Positions 1-7,056 of a DNA stretch of 21,758 nucleotides are shown here, in pieces. Positions within the stretch are counted from its first letter, which is position 1. Each line of letters begins with the position of its first letter. The DNA comes from Methanomassiliicoccaceae archaeon (GTDB taxonomy: Archaea; Thermoplasmatota; Thermoplasmata; Methanomassiliicoccales; Methanomethylophilaceae), in the NCBI GenBank assembly GCA_009784745.1, contig WQXR01000005.1:1-21758 (forward strand), given 5' to 3'. The position numbers and the translations under genes are program-made. The notes beneath the pieces were generated by a model. The model was not told the origin of the DNA, ran no database searches, and saw only the letters and a program-made list of their open reading frames with translations.

Positions 1-576
1 CATATCAACGAGGACAATATCATAAATTCGATAGACCCAAGAAAGGATGTGGACGGTTTTCATCCCAGCAACGTCGGAAAGATGCTCATCGGAAAACCGT
101 TATTCCTTCCGGCAACGCCTGCAGGCGTTCAGCAGATGCTTGTACGCAGTAACATAGGAACGGCAGGGAAACACGTGGTCATCGTAGGAAGAAGCAACAT
201 CGTCGGAAAGCCTATGGCCGCGTTACTTATGCAGAAAGGAAGCGATGCCGATTCAACGGTAACAGTGGTACATTCAAGAACGAAGGACATAGGATCATAC
301 ACCAGGGCCGCAGATATACTGATAGTGGCAATGGGAAAAGCAGGATACATTACAAAGGATATGGTAAAAGAAGGAGCGGTCATAATAGACGTGGGAACGA
401 ATCGTGTTGAGGACAGAACAAACGAAAAGGGATTCAGACTCACGGGCGACGTGGACTTCAACAATGTAAAAGAGATAGCATCAGCGATAACGCCGGTACC
501 CGGAGGGGTGGGACCGATGACGATATGCATGCTGATGGCGAACACAGTAAAGGCAGCGGAGCTGTCGTTGCAATAA
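1..576 (+). CDS. folD: FolD-type methylene-tetrahydrofolate dehydrogenase/cyclohydrolase, 3' part (5' end outside window)
   Basis: The frame is open from the first base of the window and ends with TAA at 574-576, so the N-terminal part of the gene is missing. The visible 191 residues match the NAD(P)-binding half of FolD: a GF-HP-N-G-L region at the start, a GRSNIVGKPMA motif for the dinucleotide fold, VVHSRT, ADILIVAMGKAGYI, VIIDVGTNR and the C-terminal TPVPGGVGPMTICML signature. FolD interconverts methylene-, methenyl- and formyl-tetrahydrofolate in the cytoplasm. In a methanogen, where C1 flow in methanogenesis uses tetrahydromethanopterin, a folate enzyme most likely serves biosynthesis (inference). 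It is followed after 18 bases by kptA on the same strand, probably in the same transcript. Confidence 0.95.
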   Translation, partial: HINEDNIINSIDPRKDVDGFHPSNVGKMLIGKPLFLPATPAGVQQMLVRSNIGTAGKHVVIVGRSNIVGKPMAALLMQKGSDADSTVTVVHSRTKDIGSYTRAADILIVAMGKAGYITKDMVKEGAVIIDVGTNRVEDRTNEKGFRLTGDVDFNNVKEIASAITPVPGGVGPMTICMLMANTVKAAELSLQ

Positions 577-594
577 CGCTCATAAGGTGATAAC

Positions 595-1218
595 ATGATG
601 AGAGAATGTGATGCGCACGGATACTACCGTGATGAGATGTGCCCGGTATGCGGAGAACCGGGAAAGTTCCTGATGAACGATTCGGAAGTTGAAAGATTGG
701 GAAGAACGCTTGCCGGTATACTGAGGCATGGAAAATTCGAACCGGACATGGACGATCAAGGATTCGTAAGTATGCGAGATGTCGTATACATTATGAAAGA
801 GCATAACAACAGGATGCACTGGCTGAGGCCTCATCATCTTGTTTCTTTGGTTGAAACAGATCCTAAAGGAAGATATCAGATATCAGGCGACATGGTAAGG
901 GCGACATACGGTCATTCCATTCCGCTGGAATTGGATCTTCCGACGGATGACGTTCCTCAGGAATTATATTTCCCGACAACAGCGGAAGAGGTTGATATAA
1001 TATTAGAGGTCGGATTAAGACCGTCCGACCGTTCGATGGTCCATTTATCGTTAACGTACGATGATGCAGTAAGAGCGGGAAAGGTAAGGGTGGATGATCC
1101 GGTCATACTGGTGATAGATGCGGACGCGGTATTTGACGCAGGCTATGAGATAGGCAAAGCAGGAAAGACCGTGTTCCTGGCGAAAGAGATACCTCCGGAT
1201 TGTCTGAGGATCGCCTGA
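595..1218 (+). CDS. kptA: RNA 2'-phosphotransferase (KptA/Tpt1 family)
   Basis: A 207-residue protein of the KptA/Tpt1 family, which removes an internal 2'-phosphate from RNA using NAD+, giving ADP-ribose 1'',2''-cyclic phosphate. The N-terminus carries a small putative zinc ribbon (C5, H8, C16, C19 in a C-x2-H...CPVC pattern). The family's Arg-His-Arg-Arg set is visible: LRHGKFEP supplies the first Arg and His, MVRATYGHS the next Arg, and PSDRSMVHLS the last Arg. The motif usually written LYHGT reads LYFPTT here. Two ATGs lie in tandem (595 and 598) behind AGGTGA at 585-590; the second has better spacing, so the start is uncertain by one codon. Its physiological RNA substrate in archaea is not settled. 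Stop TGA; the marker-11 gene follows after 10 bases. Confidence 0.9.
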   Translation: MMRECDAHGYYRDEMCPVCGEPGKFLMNDSEVERLGRTLAGILRHGKFEPDMDDQGFVSMRDVVYIMKEHNNRMHWLRPHHLVSLVETDPKGRYQISGDMVRATYGHSIPLELDLPTDDVPQELYFPTTAEEVDIILEVGLRPSDRSMVHLSLTYDDAVRAGKVRVDDPVILVIDADAVFDAGYEIGKAGKTVFLAKEIPPDCLRIA

Positions 1219-1228
1219 GGAAGATAGC

Positions 1229-2185
1229 ATGGTCACTGTGCTAAGACCCGAACAGGTCAGGGAAAGATACGGAAAACTGTTCTGCCAAGGTTTCTTCACG
1301 ATGGTGGATGAACAGAACGGAGTTGCGCAGATAGTTGAGAAATGTGTTTCCCGAGGGCCGGTGGAATGGGATACTGTCAACAGAAAGCGTGCCGGAGGCA
1401 TACTGAAAGAGATACGCTCAGAGGGCGTAACGATAACCATGGACACGATAATAGGCGAATCGCCGATAAGATTCGGTCCGGTATCCTCGGAACTCGGAGG
1501 CCAAGGCATCTGTTCATTGAAGGTCGACGGAGATCGCGTAACAACAAAATGGATGGGACTGGCCGGCGCAACCGTCGGCATCGGAGCATGCATACCGCAG
1601 TGTGAGGACGTAATTGAAACAATATATCCGGATGATTTCAAGATAGGCGGGGCGCATTACGCGGAAGTTGAGATCATAACACCAAAGATGATAAGAGTGG
1701 TGATAGGTGTTGACGATACGGATACAAAAGAAAAGGGAGCGTCATGGGTCACAATGATGAGACTCGGCAGAGAATGCCCGATAGGACGTTACCTTGATCA
1801 TAAAATAATACAACTGAACCCGAAAGCGCCCAATAAGACGACGAACTGCTGTTCCACAGCAGTTGCTTTCGCCGTAAGGCCGGATGAGGTAAAAGATCTT
1901 ATAGAATACGCAAAGGAATTCCTTTCCAAGAACACGTATTCGTCGGAAACTGTTATGACAGTGTTCAAAGGTCTGAGAATCCCGGAAAGACTTGAACAGT
2001 TCGGATGGGATGCCAAACACATATTGTTCGAAGTCGGCGACGCACTCAAAGTTGCGGAAGAATGCAATGTTGACGTTGTAGAGATAACAGGAAGCAAAGG
2101 AACGATAGGTGCGGTCGCAGCCATCGGATGCTTTGACATGGGCCTGAGATCCGCAGGCGTACCGGAGGACTTCGAGTGCCCATAA
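1229..2185 (+). CDS. Methanogenesis marker protein 11 (TiaS-like DDTD-domain protein)
   Basis: A 318-residue protein that I assign to the methanogenesis marker 11 family, a group found essentially in methanogens with no established biochemical role. The diagnostic element is the acidic motif GVDDTDTKEKGASW, with its first Asp at residue 162; it resembles the ATP-binding DDTD motif of the tRNA-Ile2 agmatidine synthetase TiaS. The N-terminal half is Gly-rich (ELGGQGICSLKVDGDR; GLAGATVGIGACIP), and a CCSTAVAFAV stretch follows the DDTD region. GAGGAAG at 1217-1223 supports the ATG at 1229. It is flanked by kptA upstream and overlaps the cis-prenyltransferase start by 10 bases, so co-translation is likely. 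A tRNA- or nucleotide-linked role would fit both the motif and the kptA neighbour, but that is inference. Confidence 0.8.
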   Translation: MVTVLRPEQVRERYGKLFCQGFFTMVDEQNGVAQIVEKCVSRGPVEWDTVNRKRAGGILKEIRSEGVTITMDTIIGESPIRFGPVSSELGGQGICSLKVDGDRVTTKWMGLAGATVGIGACIPQCEDVIETIYPDDFKIGGAHYAEVEIITPKMIRVVIGVDDTDTKEKGASWVTMMRLGRECPIGRYLDHKIIQLNPKAPNKTTNCCSTAVAFAVRPDEVKDLIEYAKEFLSKNTYSSETVMTVFKGLRIPERLEQFGWDAKHILFEVGDALKVAEECNVDVVEITGSKGTIGAVAAIGCFDMGLRSAGVPEDFECP

Positions 2186-2955
2186 AAGAAATGATAAAAG
2201 GGCAGGCATACAGCCGTTACGAACAAAAATTGGAAAAGGAAGTGAAACAGGGCCCCGTACCGCATCATGTGGCGGTGATAATGGACGGCAACCGGCGATA
2301 CGCAGCGGAAACACTGAAAGCGGACGCTGAACAAGGACATCTCAAAGGACGAGATAAACTCGAGGAAATGCTGGATTGGTGTCTGGAACTCGGTATAAAA
2401 GTGTTAACGGTATACGCTTTTTCAACGGAAAATTTCGCAAGGAAAGAGGATGAAGTGGAATTCCTGATGGATCTTTTGGAAAGATCGCTTATATCGTTCG
2501 CAGATGACGAAAGGATACACAGATATCATGTTAAGTTAAAGGTGATAGGAGATATGAGCATGATACCGGAAAAGGTGGCCGAAGCCGTAAGATATGCTGA
2601 AGGCAGAACATCGGAATATTCTGATTTTCATTTGAACATGGCGATAGCGTACAGCGGACGACAGGAAATAAAAGATGCGATAAAGATAATCGCAAGCAAA
2701 GTAAGATCGGGAGAATTGGAAATAAATGATATAGACGAGTCACTGATATCAATGCACATGTACTCTCCCGATGTTCCGGACCCGGACCTTGTCCTCAGAA
2801 CATCCGGAGAACTGCGGGTATCTAATTTCCTGTTATGGCAGCTGGCATACTCGGAATTATATTTCACGGACATATACTGGCCGGGATTCAGGAAAATGGA
2901 TCTTATGAGAGCGATAAGATCGTATCAACAACGTTCAAGAAGGTATGGACAATGA
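2176..2955 (+). CDS. uppS: cis-prenyltransferase, UppS family (tritrans,polycis-polyprenyl diphosphate synthase)
   Basis: A 259-residue cis-prenyltransferase that extends an allylic diphosphate with isopentenyl diphosphate to the long cis-polyprenyl lipid used as a glycosyl carrier in archaeal membranes. The family signatures appear in order: HVAVIMDGNRRYA with the catalytic Asp at residue 37, TVYAFSTENF, LNMAIAYSGRQEI, RTSGELRVSNFLLWQ and AYSELYFTDIYWP. The start is the GTG at 2176, chosen because GGAGG at 2164-2168 sits 7 bases upstream; an in-frame ATG at 2191 is the alternative. It overlaps the marker-11 gene by 10 bases and is followed after 17 bases by the radical SAM gene. This is one of three isoprenoid genes in the window, the other two lying downstream of the Fpo operon. 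Confidence 0.93.
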   Translation: MPIKEMIKGQAYSRYEQKLEKEVKQGPVPHHVAVIMDGNRRYAAETLKADAEQGHLKGRDKLEEMLDWCLELGIKVLTVYAFSTENFARKEDEVEFLMDLLERSLISFADDERIHRYHVKLKVIGDMSMIPEKVAEAVRYAEGRTSEYSDFHLNMAIAYSGRQEIKDAIKIIASKVRSGELEINDIDESLISMHMYSPDVPDPDLVLRTSGELRVSNFLLWQLAYSELYFTDIYWPGFRKMDLMRAIRSYQQRSRRYGQ

Positions 2956-2972
2956 ATGGGAGATAGGAAGAA

Positions 2973-4694
2973 ATGGCATCCGATATCGTTTTCGTTCACG
3001 CTCCGAGCGTGTACGATTTCAGAAAAAAACCGATATTCTACGGGCCGATAAGCGATGTTGTTCCATCGTCACCGGTGTTCGAGATGTATCCGGTCGGATT
3101 CATGACGATGTCGGCGCATCTTGAGGAAGCAGGCTACAAGACAAGGATAATGAACCTTGCTGTCAGGATGCTTCAAAGTAAAAAATTCAACGCAGAGAAA
3201 GAGATAAAAAAATTGGACGCGAAAGTTTTTGCGATAGACCTCCACTGGATGCCCCACGCGCACGGAGCGTTGGAAATCGCAAAGATCGTAAAAAAGTATC
3301 ATCCGGATTCTATAGTTGAATTCGGAGGGTTCACGTCATCATATTTCCGCGAGGAACTGATACAACGGCCGGAAGTGGATATGATAATGTGCGGCGACTC
3401 AACGGAGATACCGCATATACGGCTGATGGAATCGATAATAGAAGGAAAGGATCTTTCGAATGTTCCCAACCTGACGTGGAAGGACAAGAACGGAAAAGTG
3501 CATTTTAATGAGATATCATTCATACCGGAAGATCTGGATTGGGTGAAGTTCGATTACGGCACGGTAATAAGGAACGTACTGAGACACAGGGACCTTAAAA
3601 GCGCATTGCCGTGGCTGGGCTGGGACGAACTTCCGCTGGCATCGGTATTCACAGTAAGGGGATGTTCGCATAACTGTGCTGAGTGCGGCGGATCGGCATA
3701 CGCGAACAAAAAAGTATTATGCCGCAGCAGACCGGCATTCAGATCCCCGGAAAAGATAGCGGAAGATATGAGCGCGATACAGGATTACATGAAAGCGCCC
3801 ATATTCGTGATAGGCGATGTAAGGCAAGCAGGAAATGATTACGCGGAACGCATGTTCAAAGCGATAAAAGAGAGAGGGATAAAGAATCATGTCGCTTTGG
3901 AATTGTTCGGACCGGCGAATGAGGAGTTCTGCAAAATGGCAGAACGTGCGTTAGGAAATTATACGCTGGAATTCTCACCGGATTCGCATGACGAAAAGGT
4001 AAGATATGCGTTAGGCAAGAATTATGACAATTCGTCCATAGAAAGAACATTGCAGAACGCGTTCCGTAACGGGTGTACAAGATTTGATCTGTTCTATATG
4101 ACAGGACTTCCCGAACAGACACGCGAGTCGGCGATGGAAAGCGTGAAGGCATCGAAAGGATTGTGGGAAGCGGTCGAAAAAAAGGACGCATTATTCATTT
4201 ACAACGCTCCGTTCGCTCCTTTTGTGGATCCGGGGAGCAGAGCGTTCGAAGATCCGGAACGCTGGGGGTACAGATTTTTTGCGAGAACGCTGGAGGAACA
4301 TCGCAGACTTTTGGATAATCCTTCATGGAAACATGTGCTGTCGTACGAAACAAAATGGATGTCGCGCGACGACATAGCGGAAACATCATACGATGCCGCT
4401 CTTGAATTAGCGAGAATAGAACATTCATGCGGGCGTTCGTCAAAAGAATTATACGAATCACGCGCCGAAAGAACGGTCACTGCAAAGATGATGCTGAGGA
4501 AGATAGATGACATTCTACTAATAAGTGATGCGCGCGAGCGCGAGAGCGCATTATGGGATGTCAAAGAGGAAGGCGAGAAATTAATGCTCTCAACGATCTG
4601 TAACAAAAAGGATCTTGATTGGGAAACGGGTTCCGTATTCTCCAATACACCAAGGATAATAACAGGACTGATAAGATCTGTGTTCAGGAAATGA
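2973..4694 (+). CDS. B12-binding-domain radical SAM protein of unknown substrate
   Basis: A 573-residue protein with an N-terminal cobalamin-binding-like Rossmann domain (about residues 1-180; phrases such as MTMSAHLEEAGYKTR and IVEFGGFTSS) followed by a radical SAM domain. The cluster-binding motif is VRGCSHNCAECGG, a C-x3-C-x2-C with Cys 231, 235 and 238. The cobalamin domain lacks an obvious Asp-x-His-x-x-Gly loop; the corresponding stretch reads DLHWMPHAHGA. Such class B proteins carry out methylations or other radical reactions, but the substrate cannot be read from sequence. It resembles the Thermoplasmata/methanogen family typified by Ta0216, as far as I can judge from memory. It lies just downstream of uppS, and its TGA abuts the stop codon of the convergent proC gene. 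Confidence 0.85.
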   Translation: MASDIVFVHAPSVYDFRKKPIFYGPISDVVPSSPVFEMYPVGFMTMSAHLEEAGYKTRIMNLAVRMLQSKKFNAEKEIKKLDAKVFAIDLHWMPHAHGALEIAKIVKKYHPDSIVEFGGFTSSYFREELIQRPEVDMIMCGDSTEIPHIRLMESIIEGKDLSNVPNLTWKDKNGKVHFNEISFIPEDLDWVKFDYGTVIRNVLRHRDLKSALPWLGWDELPLASVFTVRGCSHNCAECGGSAYANKKVLCRSRPAFRSPEKIAEDMSAIQDYMKAPIFVIGDVRQAGNDYAERMFKAIKERGIKNHVALELFGPANEEFCKMAERALGNYTLEFSPDSHDEKVRYALGKNYDNSSIERTLQNAFRNGCTRFDLFYMTGLPEQTRESAMESVKASKGLWEAVEKKDALFIYNAPFAPFVDPGSRAFEDPERWGYRFFARTLEEHRRLLDNPSWKHVLSYETKWMSRDDIAETSYDAALELARIEHSCGRSSKELYESRAERTVTAKMMLRKIDDILLISDARERESALWDVKEEGEKLMLSTICNKKDLDWETGSVFSNTPRIITGLIRSVFRK

Positions 4695-5501
4695 TCATTT
4701 CTTTCCCAATTCCTTAGATCTCATCGCTGACGCTTCAACAGCATTGATCAGCGCAGACCTCAGGCCGAACTCTTCCAGAACTTTCACCGCTTCGATCGTC
4801 GTCCCTCCGGGAGAGCAAACGATATCCTTCATCTTTCCGGGTTGTTCGCCCGTTTCCAATATCGTCTTTGCGGCACCGTACAGAGTTTGCGCCGCCAAAG
4901 CGGTGGAAACATCCCGGGGAAGTCCCATCAGTACGCCGCCGTCGGAAAGTGCTTCGATCATCATGTACGCATACGCAGGTCCGCTTCCGCTCAATCCTGT
5001 GACGGCGTCAAGCAGTTCTTCCTTCACTTCATATGAGATGCCGACAGCTTTCAATATACGATCGACAACGGCGCAATCGTCCGCGGTCGCTTTAGAACCT
5101 CTCGCGAATGCGGATGCAGATGCGAGAACGAGGCATGGCTGATTGGGCATTACACGCACAAAACGGCATGCTGGCTCATTAGACTCTAAAAATGCAGTTG
5201 TCACGCCTGCAAGTATCGAAACGACCAAATGATCCTTCGTAAGGATGCCTTTCAATGATGCTAGAACGTCAGTGACATGCTGCGGTTTCACCGAAAGCAC
5301 GATGAGCTTTGCGGCCTTCGCAACGTCAGCATTATCCGCGCAGACCTCTATCTTCAGCGTATCGCCGATGTATTTCCTGCGTGACTCATAAACTTCGCTG
5401 GCGATTATCTCGTTCGCGGAGTAAAGTTTCGTTGCCATGATGCCTTTGATCATCGCCTCGGCCATGTTGCCGGCACCGATGAAACCTATCTTCTTTGCCA
5501 T
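4695..5501 (-). CDS. proC: Pyrroline-5-carboxylate reductase
   Basis: A 268-residue protein of normal length for ProC, which reduces 1-pyrroline-5-carboxylate to proline with NAD(P)H in the cytoplasm. Visible features are the N-terminal dinucleotide-binding loop GFIGAGNMAEAM, the VLSVKPQ strand, the RVMPNQPCLV motif and the C-terminal helical dimerisation domain with SGSGPAYAYMMIEAL and VCSPGGTTIEAV. The start ATG (complement of 5499-5501) is preceded by AGGTG at 5507-5511 on the minus strand, 5 bases away. It is transcribed divergently from the Fpo operon and convergently with the radical SAM gene, with no bases between the stops. It is not a pyrrolysine biosynthesis gene despite the related ring chemistry. 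Confidence 0.96.
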   Translation of the reverse strand: MAKKIGFIGAGNMAEAMIKGIMATKLYSANEIIASEVYESRRKYIGDTLKIEVCADNADVAKAAKLIVLSVKPQHVTDVLASLKGILTKDHLVVSILAGVTTAFLESNEPACRFVRVMPNQPCLVLASASAFARGSKATADDCAVVDRILKAVGISYEVKEELLDAVTGLSGSGPAYAYMMIEALSDGGVLMGLPRDVSTALAAQTLYGAAKTILETGEQPGKMKDIVCSPGGTTIEAVKVLEEFGLRSALINAVEASAMRSKELGKK

Positions 5502-5533
5502 TGACGCACCTGATTCGGCAATTGCACTGTCCG

Positions 5534-5542
5534 TTAATAAAA
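5534..5542 (-). promoter_or_regulatory. Putative box A (TATA element) for proC
   Basis: On the minus strand this reads TTTTATTAA, about 37 bases upstream of the proC ATG. Allowing about 25 bases to the start site gives a leader of roughly 10 bases, just long enough to hold the AGGTG ribosome site. This is a pattern-based prediction. Confidence 0.45.
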
Positions 5543-5621
5543 CCTGCTCCTGTGTTTTTCATCCGCTAACGCAGACTCTTCTTAATTACTTCTATAGAAC
5601 ACGCGCAAAACAACCTTTTTT

Positions 5622-5638
5622 GTTGCAACTTTTATATA
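5622..5638 (+). promoter_or_regulatory. Predicted promoter of the Fpo operon: box A with an adjacent palindrome
   Basis: TTTATATA at 5631-5638 is a good archaeal box A. Its first base is 31 bases upstream of the fpoA ATG at 5662, placing the predicted transcription start at or next to the ATG. The perfect palindrome GTTGCAAC (5622-5629) lies directly upstream, where the TFB-recognition element is expected, and a further CAAC is at 5611-5614. The palindrome could be a regulator site, but that is inference. The 160-base interval 5502-5661 contains only this and the divergent proC promoter. Confidence 0.6.
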
Positions 5639-5661
5639 ATTACAAGTCATGCGGAAGCCCA

Positions 5662-6024
5662 ATGTCACTAATCACGGAATACCTGCCAGTGGTGATCCTC
5701 GCGATAATCGCGATAGGATTCGCCCCGCTTGCATGGCTTTTCTCCAGATTTTTCAGACCGAACAAACCCACTCAGTGGAGGGATTCGACCTATGAATGCG
5801 GTTCAGAGCCGATAGGAGATGCGCGCATCCAATTCAAGTTCCAGTACTACATATTCGGTATTATTTTCGTAGTGTTCGACCTTGTTGCGACGTTCCTCAT
5901 GCTCTGGGCGGTAGCGTTCACGGACCTGTCGCTGATGGCAAAGGCCTGGATGGTAATATTCCTCGCAATACTCATGGTAGGCGTGGCGTATGCCCTGAAG
6001 AAGGAGGGAAAGATATGGATATGA
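5662..6024 (+). CDS. fpoA: Fpo-like complex subunit FpoA (NuoA/ND3 homologue)
   Basis: A 120-residue membrane protein with three hydrophobic helices (about residues 8-30, 62-84 and 92-112). It keeps the NuoA/ND3 loop YECGSEPIGDARIQF. In complex I this subunit sits at the joint between the peripheral and membrane arms, next to FpoH and FpoJ. The second-helix motif, which I recall as Phe-Asp-(Val/Leu)-Glu in the family, reads FDLVATF here, with Asp73 kept and the following Glu replaced by Val75. The ATG at 5662 is chosen over upstream in-frame starts because the homology begins there and box A lies 31 bases upstream. There is no convincing ribosome site, so the transcript may be leaderless. It is the first gene of the operon and ends 10 bases into fpoB. 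Confidence 0.95.
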   Translation: MSLITEYLPVVILAIIAIGFAPLAWLFSRFFRPNKPTQWRDSTYECGSEPIGDARIQFKFQYYIFGIIFVVFDLVATFLMLWAVAFTDLSLMAKAWMVIFLAILMVGVAYALKKEGKIWI

Positions 6025-6578
6025 GCCTGTATCCGCACGCGGTCGCTATGAGCGCAAGCGAATTCATGTCATGGTCATCAGCGATGATCAACAACATGCT
6101 GAGCTCCGGCGTCAAAAGAGCTGTGGATTCGCTCACCGGACCGATATGGTCATGGGCGATGAAGAATTCGATTCACCCGCTGCACTTCGGTCTCGCATGC
6201 TGCGCACTTGAGATGGCCGCCGCGTCAAATACGAAATACGATGCAGAGCGTTTAGGCACGATCTACCGTTCAAGTCCGAGGCAGACGGATGTGCTGCTGA
6301 TAAACGGATGGATATCCAAGAAACTTCGTCCCGACATAAGGCGTCTGTACGAACAGATGCCCGCTCCGAAATGGGTGGTCGCAATGGGCGAGTGCGCTAT
6401 ATCCGGCGGACCGTGGTATGATTCGTACAACATCATCCAGGGAACGGATCAGATAGTTCCCGTGGACATATACATACCGGGATGCCCGGCAAAGCCGGAC
6501 GCGATGATAGACGGTTTCATGCTCTTACAGCAGAAAATAACAGCCTACTTTGACAGAGGCGTGTTCCTGGAGGACTGA
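6015..6578 (+). CDS. fpoB: Fpo-like complex subunit FpoB (NuoB homologue, N2-type cluster)
   Basis: A 187-residue NuoB/PSST-type subunit that carries the last [4Fe-4S] cluster before the lipid-soluble acceptor. The four cluster ligands are visible: the tandem Cys62-Cys63 (HFGLACCALEM), Cys127 (MGECAISGG) and Cys157 (IPGCPAKPDA). Other family signatures are SPRQTDVLLI and VPVDIYIPGCP. The start at ATG 6015 is favoured by GGAGG at 6003-6007, 7 bases upstream; ATG 6021 is the alternative. The gene overlaps the end of fpoA by 10 bases. The longer reading frame upstream, running antiparallel to no known homology, is a frame shadow of fpoA. FpoC starts 4 bases after its TGA. Confidence 0.96.
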   Translation: MDMSLYPHAVAMSASEFMSWSSAMINNMLSSGVKRAVDSLTGPIWSWAMKNSIHPLHFGLACCALEMAAASNTKYDAERLGTIYRSSPRQTDVLLINGWISKKLRPDIRRLYEQMPAPKWVVAMGECAISGGPWYDSYNIIQGTDQIVPVDIYIPGCPAKPDAMIDGFMLLQQKITAYFDRGVFLED

Positions 6579-6582
6579 GAGC

Positions 6583-7056
6583 ATGGCATCCCAGAATTTC
6601 ATCAAAGCGCCTTCCGTGGAAGAGATCGTTACAGCATTGAATGCTGATTTCGAAGGCAAAGTGACAATAAAAAGGACAAAGGCACGCAGAGTATTCGTTT
6701 CGTGTGACAGGGAATCGATATACGCGCTGTGCAGGTATGCGCGCAGTATCCTCAATTTCGAGCAGGCATCATCCGTATGCGGTGTCGATTGGGTGGATCA
6801 TTTACAGGTCGTTTACCACCTGTCCAACTATTTTACCGGAACGGTCTTGGAAATAACCGTTGACGTCCCGAACGACGATCCGCATATAGCATCGGTCGCG
6901 CTGATATGGGAAGGCGCGGACTGGCATGAGCGTGAGACGTATGAACTGTTCGGCATAATCTTTGACGGACATCCGAAACTGGAAAGACTGCTGACACCGC
7001 AGAACTACGAGTTCTTCCCGTTCAGAAAATCATATAAATTAAGGGGGCAGAACTGA
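6583..7056 (+). CDS. fpoC: Fpo-like complex subunit FpoC (NuoC homologue)
   Basis: A 157-residue protein of the NuoC/30-kDa family, a scaffold subunit of the connecting arm that binds FpoD and FpoI. The diagnostic C-terminal block is present: WEGADWHERETYELFGI followed by FDGHPKLERLLTP. It is a separate gene here, as in Methanosarcina and Thermus, not fused to the D subunit as in Escherichia coli. The ATG at 6583 is used because it follows the fpoB stop by 4 bases and because an in-frame upstream start at 6550 would extend into fpoB. Its TGA overlaps the fpoD ATG in the arrangement TGATG, typical of coupled translation. Confidence 0.95.
   Translation: MASQNFIKAPSVEEIVTALNADFEGKVTIKRTKARRVFVSCDRESIYALCRYARSILNFEQASSVCGVDWVDHLQVVYHLSNYFTGTVLEITVDVPNDDPHIASVALIWEGADWHERETYELFGIIFDGHPKLERLLTPQNYEFFPFRKSYKLRGQN

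Noticed and set aside
1229..2185. Annotation as the tRNA-Ile2 agmatidine synthetase TiaS itself
   Set aside because: Only the DDTD motif is shared; the length and the C-terminal domains of TiaS (OB-fold and zinc ribbon) do not match.
4695..5501. proC as part of a pyrrolysine biosynthesis set
   Set aside because: The protein is ordinary pyrroline-5-carboxylate reductase; PylB, PylC and PylD are different families and none is in this window.
5437..5661. Earlier in-frame start for fpoA
   Set aside because: It would run antisense to proC and through the TATA box; homology begins at 5662.
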